A stretch of 13,571 bases of DNA from Ruminococcus sp. (GCA_004558485.1 SFCS01000031.1:1-13571); one strand, 5' to 3'; numbered from the stretch's first letter, positions 1 through 8,534 are shown. Made by a program: numbers and translations. The notes: generated by a model from the sequence alone, not told the origin.

Positions 1-42
1 GGTCTGTTTAATCATATCATACGGCTTCAATTTATACAAGAA

Positions 43-72
43 CAGTCCCGGCAGACATTACTGCCGGGACTG
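43..72 (-). terminator. Hairpin terminator after the zinc-ribbon gene
   Basis: Two perfect 12-base arms (43-54 and 61-72) flank a 6-base loop (55-60). The hairpin lies about 45 nt past the stop codon of the minus-strand zinc-ribbon gene. Read on the minus strand, the stem is followed by a short, imperfect T-rich run, so termination is plausible but not textbook. It could also serve a rightward transcript entering from outside the window. Positions 1-42 hold no recognisable gene. Confidence 0.6.
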
Positions 73-116
73 AAACTGTTTTACGAATGCTCCCGATTGC
101 GGCATTTTTTTGTTTT

Positions 117-614
117 TCAGTCTTTCAGCAGCCGGATCTTGCCGATGAGCGGCAATTCCTTTGCCTTGCCGTTTACCGCATTGACGATGCCGATGATGGT
201 AAGCACCAAAAACAGCAAATTCACCAGCCCCAGGATAGCGGTCACAAAGCCCAGAAACGGCGAGATAGCTCTGAGAAGTCTGCCGAGCACGCCGGTAACG
301 GCACTCCACACGACCTCCGACACCAGCAGCACCAGTCCCTGGTTGGCGTGAAACCGCGCAAACCGCGAGTCCTTCGCCGCAAACAGCGGGATGAGCACCA
401 AAACGGACAGATAGGACAAGAGCGCCATCCCCTTGTTTTGCGCAATGTCCTCCGGCGCAAACTGCGCCGTAGTATCGGCTGTGTCGGTGAAGGCTTCGAC
501 CGTGTTTTCAACGGCCTTTTCCGCCGTCTGCTGCGTGCCGTCGGTCGTCGCGCCGCAGGCGGGGCAGAACTTCGCCTCGTCCGGCAGCTCTTTTCCGCAT
601 TTTGAACAGAACAT
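117..614 (-). CDS. Zinc-ribbon domain membrane protein (Tic20/DUF4870-like)
   Basis: The product is 165 residues. An N-terminal zinc ribbon has four cysteines in two CxxC knuckles (C3, C6, C17, C20). A polar, acidic linker of about 40 residues follows, then a membrane domain of about 100 residues with four hydrophobic stretches. The RFHANQGL motif between the first two helices is characteristic of the DUF4870/Tic20-like family of small bacterial membrane proteins. The molecular role of this family is not established; a sensing or envelope function is only a guess. I chose the ATG at 614 because an AGGAGG lies 7 nt upstream; the in-frame ATG at 620 is too close to that site, and the longer reading frame to 695 has none. 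It is divergent from rlmB and appears monocistronic, with its own promoter and terminator. Confidence 0.85.
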   Translation of the reverse strand: MFCSKCGKELPDEAKFCPACGATTDGTQQTAEKAVENTVEAFTDTADTTAQFAPEDIAQNKGMALLSYLSVLVLIPLFAAKDSRFARFHANQGLVLLVSEVVWSAVTGVLGRLLRAISPFLGFVTAILGLVNLLFLVLTIIGIVNAVNGKAKELPLIGKIRLLKD

Positions 615-636
615 CTTCATTCCTCCTTTTTGGAAA

Positions 637-665
637 AGCATACCACACCGCAACGGGAAATGCAA
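637..665 (-). promoter_or_regulatory. Promoter of the zinc-ribbon gene
   Basis: On the minus strand, TTGCAT (660-665) and TATGCT (637-642) are separated by 17 nt, and a TG one base before the -10 gives an extended -10. Transcription would start near 630, leaving a leader of about 16 nt that contains the ribosome binding site. The match is good but not perfect. Confidence 0.55.
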
Positions 666-701
666 GAGGGCAGCTTTTTCGACAGCGTTTTTCATTTTTT
701 C

Positions 702-730
702 TTGCTCTGCACTCTTTTATATGCTATACT
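702..730 (+). promoter_or_regulatory. Promoter of rlmB and the pseudo-ATPase gene
   Basis: TTGCTC (702-707) and TATACT (725-730) are separated by exactly 17 nt, with TG at 722-723 forming an extended -10. The predicted start is near 737, giving a leader of about 25 nt with a GAGGG ribosome site ahead of the ATG at 762. The -10 lies within an 8-bp inverted repeat (724-731/742-749). Confidence 0.7.
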
Positions 731-749
731 GAAAATATGTACAGTATAG
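724..749. repeat. 8-bp inverted repeat over the rlmB -10 and start site
   Basis: Arms 724-731 and 742-749 are perfect reverse complements with a 10-nt spacer. The left arm contains the -10 box, and the spacer contains the predicted transcription start. The position suits an operator, but the arms are AT-rich and part of the symmetry comes from the -10 box itself, so chance is possible. Confidence 0.4.
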
Positions 750-761
750 TGAGGGAAAAGC

Positions 762-1541
762 ATGCCGTTTGAAAAAACCGAAAAAGCGGAAAAAGAGCTC
801 CGCAGCGACCGCATCGTCGGCCGCAACGCCGTTCACGAGGCGCTGAAGGCGGAGCGCGAGATCGACTCTGTTTGGGTCGCAAGGGGAGAGCGCGGCGGAA
901 CGCTGCCGATGCTTTTGGCGCTTTGCCGCGACCGGGGCATTCCGATCAAGGAGGTCGACATCCGCAAGATGGATGCCACCGCCGCCCACCATCAGGGCAT
1001 CATCGCTTTTGCTGCGTGCAAGGCGTATGCCACAATAGACGAGCTGTTTCAAAACGCCGCCGCACACGGTGCGCCGCCGTTTTTCATCCTTTGCGACGAG
1101 CTGGAGGATCCGCACAACCTCGGCGCCATTTTGCGTACCGCCGAGGCGGCGGGCGCACACGGCGTCATCATCCCCAAGCGGCGCGCCGTCGGACTGACCG
1201 ACACGGTGTATAAAGCGTCCGCGGGTGCTGTGGAATATGTGCCGGTCGCGCGGGTGACAAACCTCACCGACACCGTGAAGGAACTGAAAAAACGCGGCGT
1301 GTGGGTCTATGGACTGGACATGGACGGCGAGACCTGGTGCAAGGCTGATCTTGCGGGCGCTGTCTGCTTGGTGGTCGGCTCGGAGGGCCGCGGCATCGGA
1401 CGCCTGCTCCGCGAACAATGCGATCAGATCCTTTCGCTGCCGATGTCCGGCAGCATCAACTCGCTCAACGCCTCGGTCGCCTGCGGCATCGTTTTGTATG
1501 AGGTTGCCCGTCAGCGCGCCGGTATTGCGGCAAAAAACTGA
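762..1541 (+). CDS. rlmB: 23S rRNA (guanosine-2'-O)-methyltransferase, TrmH/SpoU family
   Basis: This 259-residue protein belongs to the SPOUT (trefoil-knot) methyltransferases, which transfer methyl groups from S-adenosylmethionine to a ribose 2'-OH. RlmB methylates the 2251-equivalent guanosine in the peptidyl-transferase region of 23S rRNA. The N-terminal substrate-binding domain starts with a typical GRNAVHEAL motif. The catalytic domain has motif 1 DPHNLGAILRTAEAAG (from D116, with R125), motif 2 GSEGRGIGRL (from G206, with E208) and motif 3 LPMSGSINSLNAS (from L226, with N233). The length is normal. The ATG at 762 is preceded by GAGGG. The next gene starts 19 nt after the stop, so the two are probably co-transcribed. 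Family assignment is firm. The exact target could instead be that of another group-3 SpoU enzyme. Confidence 0.88.
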   Translation: MPFEKTEKAEKELRSDRIVGRNAVHEALKAEREIDSVWVARGERGGTLPMLLALCRDRGIPIKEVDIRKMDATAAHHQGIIAFAACKAYATIDELFQNAAAHGAPPFFILCDELEDPHNLGAILRTAEAAGAHGVIIPKRRAVGLTDTVYKASAGAVEYVPVARVTNLTDTVKELKKRGVWVYGLDMDGETWCKADLAGAVCLVVGSEGRGIGRLLREQCDQILSLPMSGSINSLNASVACGIVLYEVARQRAGIAAKN

Positions 1542-1560
1542 GAAAAGGGGGACGCGGAAA

Positions 1561-3855
1561 ATGGACGAGCAGGATATTTTGGCGGAGCTTTTGAAGGACT
1601 ATGCCACCGTGCCCGACCACGCGGCAGAAAAAGAGGACACGGCTTCCAAAGAGCCGTCAGAGGCTCCGACCGATGCGGCAGAGCCCATGGAGGAAGAACC
1701 CCTCATCGAGGAAGAACCCGCCGTTGAAGAAGTGCCCCCCGCCAAAGAAGAGATCGCCGAGGAGGTTTCCGTCGAAGAGGAGCCCGCCGAGGAGGAGCTC
1801 CGCGTCGCACCGCTTGAAGCGCCGACGCAGGTCATCACCCTTTCCCAAGCGGCAGAAACAGAGCCGCCGACAGAGGACGAGGCGGACGACGGGCAGATCA
1901 CGATGGCGGAGCTGGCGGGCGAGGAAGAGCCGCCTGTCGAGGAAACGCCCGAGGAAGTGCCCGACTGGGAAGAACAGCTCATAAAGACCCGTCAGGAAAA
2001 GATCCGCGATTTTCAGATAAAGCAAAACCGCGAAAATCTTGATTTTCGCTTTGCGGGCGACGCTGCGCCGGACGAAGAGCCGGAAAGAGAGCCCGAAAAG
2101 GAAGAACCCAAAGCGCCGGAGGAAGAACCGCAGAAGGAGCGCCGTTTCACCGGTGATTTCACCGATTTTTCGCAGGCGGAGGATGTGCGCGCGGAATTGC
2201 AGCACCGTCACCGCTCCGGCACCTTCCGCATGTGGCTTGCCGCGGCGGCGGGCGCGCTGCTCCTTTGGAGCGACATTTCCGTTATCTACTATGGGCAGCC
2301 GACGCTTGCCCCCTCGCTTTTCCTGCTTTTGAATCTGCTTTTGCTTGCCTGCATGGCGATCCTTTTGTATCCCATGCTGCGGGACGGCACGACGGCGCTT
2401 TTGCACGGCAAGCCGACCGCCGAGACCGTTCCCGCGATCGTGACGGCCGCCGTTCTGCTGCACACACTGGTGCAGTGGAGCGATCTTGCCGCCCTGGAGG
2501 CGGGGGAGGCGCGCCTGTTTACCTCTCTTGCCGCACTCTCTCTGCTGCTTTGCGGCATGGGCAGAATGGCAAAGCTTGACCGCATCCGGCAGAATTTCAC
2601 GCTGGTGTCCCACGACACGCAGAAATTTGCCGCCGTGGAGATCACCGACGAGCGCGCCGCGACCGAAATCGGACGCCGCGCGGTCGCAACCGGCGTGCCG
2701 CGGGTGGCGTTTTTCCGCCCTGTGCGGTTCCTCGACGACTTTTTGGCAAACGCCTATATGGACGACCGCTATGACCGCATCATGAGCCGCTTTCTGCCGA
2801 TCGCGGGTGGGATGTGTCTGGTCATCGGCATCATCGCGGGCGTGGCGGCGAAAAGTGCTGCCGTCGGCTTTTCCGCCTTTGTCAGCGCGCTGTGTGTGCT
2901 GCTGCCGGCAGCGCCGCTGGCGCTGAATGTGCCGCTTTTCGGCACCTGTCGGCGGCTTTTGCAGGAGGACAACCTCCTTTGCAGCTATGCGGCGGCGGAG
3001 CGGTTCGGCAAGCTGCACGGCGTAGCGCTCGATGTGTCCGACCTCTATCGGCAGGACAGCGTGGCGCTGCACGGCATCCGCACCTTCTGCGACACCCGCA
3101 TCGACGAGGCAATCATGGACGCCGCCGCGGTCGCCATTCGCACCGACGGCCCGCTTGCGGGACTTTTCCTGCGCATCATTGAGAAAAAGACCGAGATTCT
3201 CCCCGCGGTCGAAAACCTTGTCTTTGAACAGGACATGGGCTTTTCCGGCTGGGTCGGCGGCAGACGGGTGCTCGTCGGCAACCGCAAGCTGCTTGAAAAC
3301 CACGGCGTGGACACGCCGTCGGGCGACTATGAACGGAAATATAAAAAGGACAACCGCGAGCTTGTTTATCTCTCGGTCGGCGGCGCACTGTCCGCCATGT
3401 TCATTATCAGCTATCTTGCCGATCCCGAGGTGGAGGAGGCGCTGCACGAGCTGCAGGATGCGCATCTGTCGCTGCTCATCCGCTCCTGCGACCCCAATGT
3501 CACGGAGGAGAGCCTTTGCGCGGGATTTCATTTGGACGACTATTATGTCGATCTGTTGCCCGCGTCGGCGGGCAGGCTGTATGACGGGCTGCGGCATGAA
3601 CACGCAGATCGCGTTTCCGCAGGTGCTGCCGTCAACGGCAAAATTTCCGGCATCGCCGCGCTGCTCACCGCCTGCCGCCGTCTGAAGCATCGCGGCACGG
3701 CGGCGATGGTCACACAGATCGCCCTTTCCGCCGTCGGCGCACTTTGGTGTCTCGGCACGGCGTTTTCCGGCGGTATCCTGTCCGCCATGGTGATGCTGCT
3801 GTTCCTGCCCGCGGCGGCGCTGCTCTCCGTTTTGCTGCCGCTGATCGTTCGCTGA
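1561..3855 (+). CDS. Degenerate P1B-type ATPase-like membrane protein with acidic N-terminal tail
   Basis: A 764-residue protein; the ATG at 1561 follows a G-rich ribosome site (AAAGGGGG, 9 nt spacing). Residues 1-220 are Glu/Pro-rich, low-complexity and probably cytoplasmic. Hydrophobic segments then follow P1B-ATPase topology: four near 224-335, two at about 411-460 and two at about 716-762. The region between is recognisable as a P1B catalytic part, for example GWVGGRRVLVGNRKLLE (563-579) of the nucleotide-binding domain. The catalytic motifs are gone: no TGE in the short actuator region; the CPC-equivalent reads AAP (450-452); DKTGT is replaced by DVSDL from D491; SEHP reads TDGP (528-531); TGDN is replaced around S642-N646; GDGxNDAP is absent. 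ATP-driven transport is therefore unlikely. The frame is long and uninterrupted with normal codon use, so I infer a maintained pseudoenzyme. Its role is unknown. It is co-directional with rlmB, 19 nt downstream. Confidence 0.8.
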   Translation: MDEQDILAELLKDYATVPDHAAEKEDTASKEPSEAPTDAAEPMEEEPLIEEEPAVEEVPPAKEEIAEEVSVEEEPAEEELRVAPLEAPTQVITLSQAAETEPPTEDEADDGQITMAELAGEEEPPVEETPEEVPDWEEQLIKTRQEKIRDFQIKQNRENLDFRFAGDAAPDEEPEREPEKEEPKAPEEEPQKERRFTGDFTDFSQAEDVRAELQHRHRSGTFRMWLAAAAGALLLWSDISVIYYGQPTLAPSLFLLLNLLLLACMAILLYPMLRDGTTALLHGKPTAETVPAIVTAAVLLHTLVQWSDLAALEAGEARLFTSLAALSLLLCGMGRMAKLDRIRQNFTLVSHDTQKFAAVEITDERAATEIGRRAVATGVPRVAFFRPVRFLDDFLANAYMDDRYDRIMSRFLPIAGGMCLVIGIIAGVAAKSAAVGFSAFVSALCVLLPAAPLALNVPLFGTCRRLLQEDNLLCSYAAAERFGKLHGVALDVSDLYRQDSVALHGIRTFCDTRIDEAIMDAAAVAIRTDGPLAGLFLRIIEKKTEILPAVENLVFEQDMGFSGWVGGRRVLVGNRKLLENHGVDTPSGDYERKYKKDNRELVYLSVGGALSAMFIISYLADPEVEEALHELQDAHLSLLIRSCDPNVTEESLCAGFHLDDYYVDLLPASAGRLYDGLRHEHADRVSAGAAVNGKISGIAALLTACRRLKHRGTAAMVTQIALSAVGALWCLGTAFSGGILSAMVMLLFLPAAALLSVLLPLIVR

Positions 3856-3864
3856 ATGAAAGAT

Positions 3865-3904
3865 AAAAAAACACGGAAGACCGAACGGTTTTCCGTGTTT
3901 TTTT
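3865..3904. terminator. Bidirectional terminator between the pseudo-ATPase and metG
   Basis: Perfect 14-nt arms (3865-3878 and 3891-3904) begin with seven A and end with seven T, with an inner ACCG/CGGT stem in the loop. This gives a GC stem with a T run in both directions, a typical intrinsic terminator for two convergent genes. It starts 10 nt after the plus-strand stop and ends 10 nt before the minus-strand stop. Confidence 0.92.
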
Positions 3905-3913
3905 CTTGCGTTC

Positions 3914-5863
3914 TCAGCGCAGCTTGCTGCCGAGCGGCAGATCGTCCGCAAACAGCACGCTTGCCGCTGCCTCCCCGTTTTCGTCCTTTGTGTCGGCGGC
4001 GAGGATCATGCCCTGACTCTCTACGCCGCACAAAACGGCGGGTTTGAGGTTTGCCACCACGATCACCTGTCTGCCGACAAGCGCGTCGGGGGTATACCAC
4101 TTGGCGATGCCCGAGCAAACGGTGCGCGGTGCGCCCGTGCCGTCGTCAAGCGTCAGCTTCAAGAGCTTTTTTGCCTTTTTCACCGGCTCGCACGCGACGA
4201 CCTTCGCCACCCGCAAATCGACCTTCGCAAAATCGTCGATCGCAATTTCCGGCAGCAGCGGTAAGCTCTCCGTCTCCTTTTTCTCCGGCTCTGCGGGCGC
4301 CATTTCCGCTGCAATCTCGTCGAGCATCTTCTGCATGTCGATGCGAGCAAAAAGCGGAGCGGCTGCGCCGACGGCAAACGCCGTCACCTTGCCGAACACA
4401 GCGGCAGACAGCTCCGTGTCCGCGTCTGCGACCTGCAGCTGCCGCAAAATTTGAGCGCCGGTCTCCGGCATAAACGGCGTGAACAGGATGCCGAGAATAC
4501 GGATGGTCTCCAGCAGGTGATACAGCACCGTTTCCAGCCGTGCCGTCTGCGCCTCATCCTTGGCAAGCGCCCAGGGGGCAGTCTCATCGATATATTTGTT
4601 GCAGCGCTTGGCAAGCTCCATGAGCGTGCCCGCCGCGTCGGCGTTGTGATAGTCCTCCATCTGCTGTGCAAAGGTCGAGAGCGTTTCCTCGACCGCCGCC
4701 AGCAGTGCCGCGTCCGGCTCGCCCGCAACGCCCGCGTTCTTCACCGTGCCGCCGAAATATTTATTCGCCATCGCAACGGTGCGGTTGACGAGGTTGCCGA
4801 GCGTGTTGGCGAGATCGGCGTTATACTTCGTGATGAAATCCTCATAGGTGATGGTGCCGTCCTGCGCAAAGGGAATCGCCGACAGCAGATAATACCGCAC
4901 GGCGTCCACGCCGAAGTGCCGCACGAGGTCATCGGCATACATGACATTGCCCTTCGACTTGCTCATTTTGTCGTCGCCGGACAGCAGCCACGGATGGCCG
5001 AGCACCTTTTTCGGCAGCGGCTCGCCGAGCGCCATCAGGATGATGGGCCAATAGATGGTGTGGAACCGCACGATGTCCTTGCCGATGACATGCAGGTCAG
5101 CGGGCCAATATTTCTTATATTTCTCCGACGAGCCGTCGGGGTCATAGCCGCAGCCGGTGATATAGTTCGAAAGCGCGTCGATCCAGACATAGATGACATG
5201 CTGATCGTCAAACGGCACGGGCACGCCCCATTTGAACGAGGAGCGCGACACGCACAGATCGGAAAGTCCCGGCTTCAAGAAATTATTGATCATTTCATTG
5301 CGGCGGGACACCGGCGTGATGAAATCGGGGTGCTCCTCATAATACTGCAAAAGGCGATCCTGATATTTCCCGAGCTTCAGGAAATAGGCCTCCTCCTTCG
5401 CGTCGACGACCTCTCTGCCGCAGTCGGGGCATTTGCCGTCCTTGAGCTGCGACGGGGTGAAGAACGACTCACAGGGCACGCAGTATTTCCCTTCATAGGC
5501 GCCCTTATAGATGTCGCCCTGCTCATACAGCTTTTTGAAGATCTTCTGCACGACCCTTTCGTGATCGGCGTCGGTGGTGCGGATGAAGCGGTCATAGGTC
5601 ACATTCATGCAGTCCCACACGCTCTTGATCTGTGCGGAAACGCCGTCGACATATGCCTTCGGGGTGACGCCCGCCTTTTCGGCATATTCCTCAATCTTCT
5701 GTCCGTGCTCATCCGAGCCGGTCTGAAACAGCACATCAAAGCCCTGCATCCGCCTATAGCGCGCGATAAGATCGGCAAGCACGATGTCATAGGTGTTGCC
5801 GATGTGCGGCTTGCGGGAGGTATAGGCAATCGCCGTGGTGATATAAAACTTCGGTTTTTCCAT
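3914..5863 (-). CDS. metG: Methionyl-tRNA synthetase
   Basis: This 649-residue class I aminoacyl-tRNA synthetase charges tRNA-Met with methionine using ATP. The HIGH signature reads HIGN (20-23) and the KMSKS loop is exact (299-303). A zinc site of two CxxC knuckles (C128, C131, C145, C148) sits in the connective domain, followed by the anticodon-binding helical domain. A C-terminal OB-fold tRNA-binding domain (about 540-649, starting IDDFAKVDLRVAKV) is of the type that dimerises MetRS. Length and domain order match the common bacterial form. The ATG at 5863 is preceded by AAAGGAAG with an 11-nt spacer. It lies 58 nt downstream of the Ca2+ ATPase on the same strand but has a plausible promoter of its own. 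That gap is too short for a T-box leader, and none is seen. Confidence 0.97.
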   Translation of the reverse strand: MEKPKFYITTAIAYTSRKPHIGNTYDIVLADLIARYRRMQGFDVLFQTGSDEHGQKIEEYAEKAGVTPKAYVDGVSAQIKSVWDCMNVTYDRFIRTTDADHERVVQKIFKKLYEQGDIYKGAYEGKYCVPCESFFTPSQLKDGKCPDCGREVVDAKEEAYFLKLGKYQDRLLQYYEEHPDFITPVSRRNEMINNFLKPGLSDLCVSRSSFKWGVPVPFDDQHVIYVWIDALSNYITGCGYDPDGSSEKYKKYWPADLHVIGKDIVRFHTIYWPIILMALGEPLPKKVLGHPWLLSGDDKMSKSKGNVMYADDLVRHFGVDAVRYYLLSAIPFAQDGTITYEDFITKYNADLANTLGNLVNRTVAMANKYFGGTVKNAGVAGEPDAALLAAVEETLSTFAQQMEDYHNADAAGTLMELAKRCNKYIDETAPWALAKDEAQTARLETVLYHLLETIRILGILFTPFMPETGAQILRQLQVADADTELSAAVFGKVTAFAVGAAAPLFARIDMQKMLDEIAAEMAPAEPEKKETESLPLLPEIAIDDFAKVDLRVAKVVACEPVKKAKKLLKLTLDDGTGAPRTVCSGIAKWYTPDALVGRQVIVVANLKPAVLCGVESQGMILAADTKDENGEAAASVLFADDLPLGSKLR

Positions 5864-5899
5864 GTAGCGGTAAACTTCCTTTCCGTCATATACAGGTTT

Positions 5900-5927
5900 A
5901 TTTTACCATACTTTATGCAAATTACAA
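5900..5927 (-). promoter_or_regulatory. Promoter of metG
   Basis: On the minus strand, TTGTAA (5922-5927) and TAAAAT (5900-5905) are 16 nt apart, with TGG just before the -10 (extended -10). The -35 overlaps the stop codon of the upstream ATPase gene. The predicted start near 5893 leaves a leader of about 30 nt. Confidence 0.55.
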
Positions 5928-8534
5928 GCCCCGCTTTTGAAAAATCAGTTTTCGGAGCAGATCGGCGGGCAGCACCGTCAGCGACAACGCCATCACCCGT
6001 CGCCATTCGTGCAGCGTTAGAGGGGCGGCGCGGAAAAGACTGCCGCCGTAGATGATGAGCAGCACCTGCACCCCCGCCGCCGCAAGCATCACCGGCAGGA
6101 AAGCGCGGTTGCCCGACAGATGTGCAAGGAGATTGAGCCGCTCGGTGCGGGCGTTGAAGCTGTTGAAGATGCCGCAGAAAATGAAAAGAGCAAAAAACGC
6201 GCTGTAGAAATAGGTCTCACCCGCCGTCGGACGGAAAAAGCCGAAGAAAACGGGCAGCTTGAGAAAGGCGATGCACAAAAGGAGGGTGAAGCCGCCGCAC
6301 CACAGAATCTGCAGCAGCATCGCTCGGGTGAGCACCGGCGCGCTGCGGGCCTTGGGCGGCTCGTGCATATATTCGGCAAGCGGCGGCTCACCGGCATAGG
6401 CAAGCCCCGCCAGCGTATCCATGATGAGGTTCACCCACAGCATCTGCATCACCGTCACCGGCGTGTCGATGCCGATGAACGGGCCGATGACGGACATGCC
6501 GACCGCACAGAGGTTCATGGTGAGCTGGAAAACCAGAAATTTGCGGATGCTCTTGAAGATCGTCCTGCCGTAGAGCACGGCGTGCACGATCGAGGCATAG
6601 TCATCGTTCAAAATAACGATGTCCCCCGCCTCCTTGGCGACCTCGGTGCCGCTGCCCATGGCAAAGCCGACATCCGCCTTTTTGAGTGCGGGCGCGTCGT
6701 TGATGCCGTCGCCGGTCATGCCGACGACCGCGCCCGCCTCCTGTGCCACCCGCACAAGGCGGCTTTTGTCGGAGGGCAGGGCGCGCGCAACCACCCGCAG
6801 CGACGGCAGGCGGTGTTTGAGCTCCCCGTCGGTGAGAAGCGCCAGCTCGCTTGCCGTGATAACCGCGTCCTTTGGCGGTGCTTTCGGCAGGATACCGGCG
6901 GCTTTGGCAATGGCAACGGCGGTCTCGCGGTTATCCCCCGTGATCATCACCGTCTGTATCCCCGCGCGCGTCATTTCCCGCACTGCCGCGGCGGCGGTCC
7001 TGCGCACGGGATCGCTGATGCCGATGAGCGCCACGAGCACCGCATCGGAAAACGGGGGCGCCGCGCTGCCGCCGAAGGTGGCGATGAGGGCGATGACCCG
7101 CATGGCGTTTTCGGTCATGTCCTTCAGCTGTGTCTCCACCGTGTGCTTTGCGGTGAAGGGGCGCAGCTGCCCGTCGGCATCCACAAACCGCGTGCAGGCG
7201 GGCAGCAGCTTTTCAGGCGCGCCCTTCACCAGCACCCGTCCGTCGGCAAGCGTCGCGGCGGCATATTTTTTTTCGCTGTCAAACGGCGTGCGTTTCACCG
7301 CCGCGGCAGAGCCCGTCAGCGGCAGGACATATTGCAAAAGCGCTCTGTCGGTCGCGTTGCCGCCGACGGGTACCCCGTCGGCTGTCACGCTGTCACTGTT
7401 TGTCGCGCACGAAAGCTCCATCCACTGCCAGAACCCGCGCGCCCTACGCAGGCTCTCCCGCCGTTCGTGCCGCTTCCCGTCGCCGGTCACGGCACAAAAG
7501 ACCGACGGTCTGCCCTGCGTCAGCGTTCCCGTTTTGTCGGTAAACAGCAAATTGAGGTTGCCTGCCGTCTCGATGCCGAAAAGGCGGCGCACCAGCACAT
7601 GGTCCCGCAGCATACGGCGCATATTGGCGGACAGCACCACCGTGATCATCATGGGCAGCCCCTCCGGCACGGCGACCACGACCACCGTGATGGCAAGCGT
7701 CGCCGCATGCAGCAGCGAGGCGATGAGCGTTTCGGGGTTTGTGATGAGCGATAGGGTGCTTTGCAGACTGCCGCCCGTCTCGATCCAAAAGGTGTGCAAA
7801 AGATCGGCAAGCCCGACCAGTCCCGCCGCGACATAGCCGATGCGGCTGAGAACTTTTGCAAGCTGCGTCAGGCGCAGGCGCAGCGGGCTTTCCCTTGTCT
7901 CCTCCTGCAATTCCTGCGCCAGCCCGCCGTAGAAGGTGCCGTCCCCCACCCGCTCGACCAGCATGACGCCGTTCCCGTCGGTCACCACCGTGCCGCGGAA
8001 AAGGCGGTTTGCGGCAAGCAGGTCGCGGATGGAGCTTTCTTTTTCGGTGGGCGTTTTGTTCACCTCCGCCGCCTCGCCGGTGAGCGCCGCCTGATCCACC
8101 GTGAGACTGCCGGAAAGCAAAATGCCGTCCGCGGGCACGCGCTCGCCCGCCTGCAGCAGCACAATGTCCCCGACCACCGCCTCGTCGATGGGGAGCAGAT
8201 GCACGCCGTCTTTTCGCTTGATGCGGCAGGAGATGCCCGCCGCCTCCGATTGCAGCTTTTGAAACGCCGTCTCGCTGCCGTATTCCGACAGCGTGGAAAC
8301 GGCAGTCGCAAGGAACACCGCCGCCGCGATGCCCGCCGTCTCATACCAGTCGGCGGTGCGAAACAGAAACACCACATTGACGGCAAGCGCCACAAGCAGG
8401 ATCTTGATGATCGGGTCGCCGAACCCCGCAAGAAACTGCCGCCAAAGGCTTTGCCGCCCCCGGCGGGTGAGGCTGTTGTCGCCGAACTGTCGGCGCGCGG
8501 CGGCGACTTCTTTTTCGTCCAGTCCCGTATACAT
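5922..8534 (-). CDS. Calcium-transporting P-type ATPase, PMCA (P2B) type
   Basis: An 870-residue P2-type ATPase, predicted to export Ca2+ across the membrane using ATP. An N-terminal cation-ATPase region precedes two helices and the actuator domain with TGE (152-154). The M4 calcium motif is VAVPEGLP with E291. The phosphorylation motif is DKTGTLT with D333, KGAPE is at 437-441, TGDN at 532-535, and the hinge TGDGINDAP begins at T607. M6 reads WVNLIMDT with N702 and D706, the Asn/Asp pair that binds Ca2+ in plasma-membrane pumps; together with E291 this supports a single-site P2B pump. All motifs are intact. The ATG at 8534 was chosen because GAAGGGAG lies 8 nt upstream; the frame extends further upstream but has no ribosome site there. 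It is divergent from the isomerase-like gene. Confidence 0.93.
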   Translation of the reverse strand: MYTGLDEKEVAAARRQFGDNSLTRRGRQSLWRQFLAGFGDPIIKILLVALAVNVVFLFRTADWYETAGIAAAVFLATAVSTLSEYGSETAFQKLQSEAAGISCRIKRKDGVHLLPIDEAVVGDIVLLQAGERVPADGILLSGSLTVDQAALTGEAAEVNKTPTEKESSIRDLLAANRLFRGTVVTDGNGVMLVERVGDGTFYGGLAQELQEETRESPLRLRLTQLAKVLSRIGYVAAGLVGLADLLHTFWIETGGSLQSTLSLITNPETLIASLLHAATLAITVVVVAVPEGLPMMITVVLSANMRRMLRDHVLVRRLFGIETAGNLNLLFTDKTGTLTQGRPSVFCAVTGDGKRHERRESLRRARGFWQWMELSCATNSDSVTADGVPVGGNATDRALLQYVLPLTGSAAAVKRTPFDSEKKYAAATLADGRVLVKGAPEKLLPACTRFVDADGQLRPFTAKHTVETQLKDMTENAMRVIALIATFGGSAAPPFSDAVLVALIGISDPVRRTAAAAVREMTRAGIQTVMITGDNRETAVAIAKAAGILPKAPPKDAVITASELALLTDGELKHRLPSLRVVARALPSDKSRLVRVAQEAGAVVGMTGDGINDAPALKKADVGFAMGSGTEVAKEAGDIVILNDDYASIVHAVLYGRTIFKSIRKFLVFQLTMNLCAVGMSVIGPFIGIDTPVTVMQMLWVNLIMDTLAGLAYAGEPPLAEYMHEPPKARSAPVLTRAMLLQILWCGGFTLLLCIAFLKLPVFFGFFRPTAGETYFYSAFFALFIFCGIFNSFNARTERLNLLAHLSGNRAFLPVMLAAAGVQVLLIIYGGSLFRAAPLTLHEWRRVMALSLTVLPADLLRKLIFQKRGL

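Noticed and set aside
1561..3855. Pseudogene call for the degenerate P-type ATPase
   Set aside because: There is no frameshift or internal stop in 764 codons, and its start, ribosome site and terminator are intact; a maintained pseudoenzyme fits better.
1657..3951. 764-codon open frame antisense to the pseudo-ATPase gene
   Set aside because: It is rich in Arg/His/Gln with no domain pattern, runs through the terminator and lacks a ribosome site. It is a by-product of GC-rich codon use on the other strand.
5864..5921. T-box or SAM riboswitch before metG
   Set aside because: The gap is only 58 nt and has neither the T-box sequence nor a stem-rich leader.
4451..7754. Long plus-strand open frames opposite metG and the Ca2+ ATPase
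   Set aside because: They are antisense to genes with unmistakable catalytic motifs, their composition is atypical and no start signals are seen.
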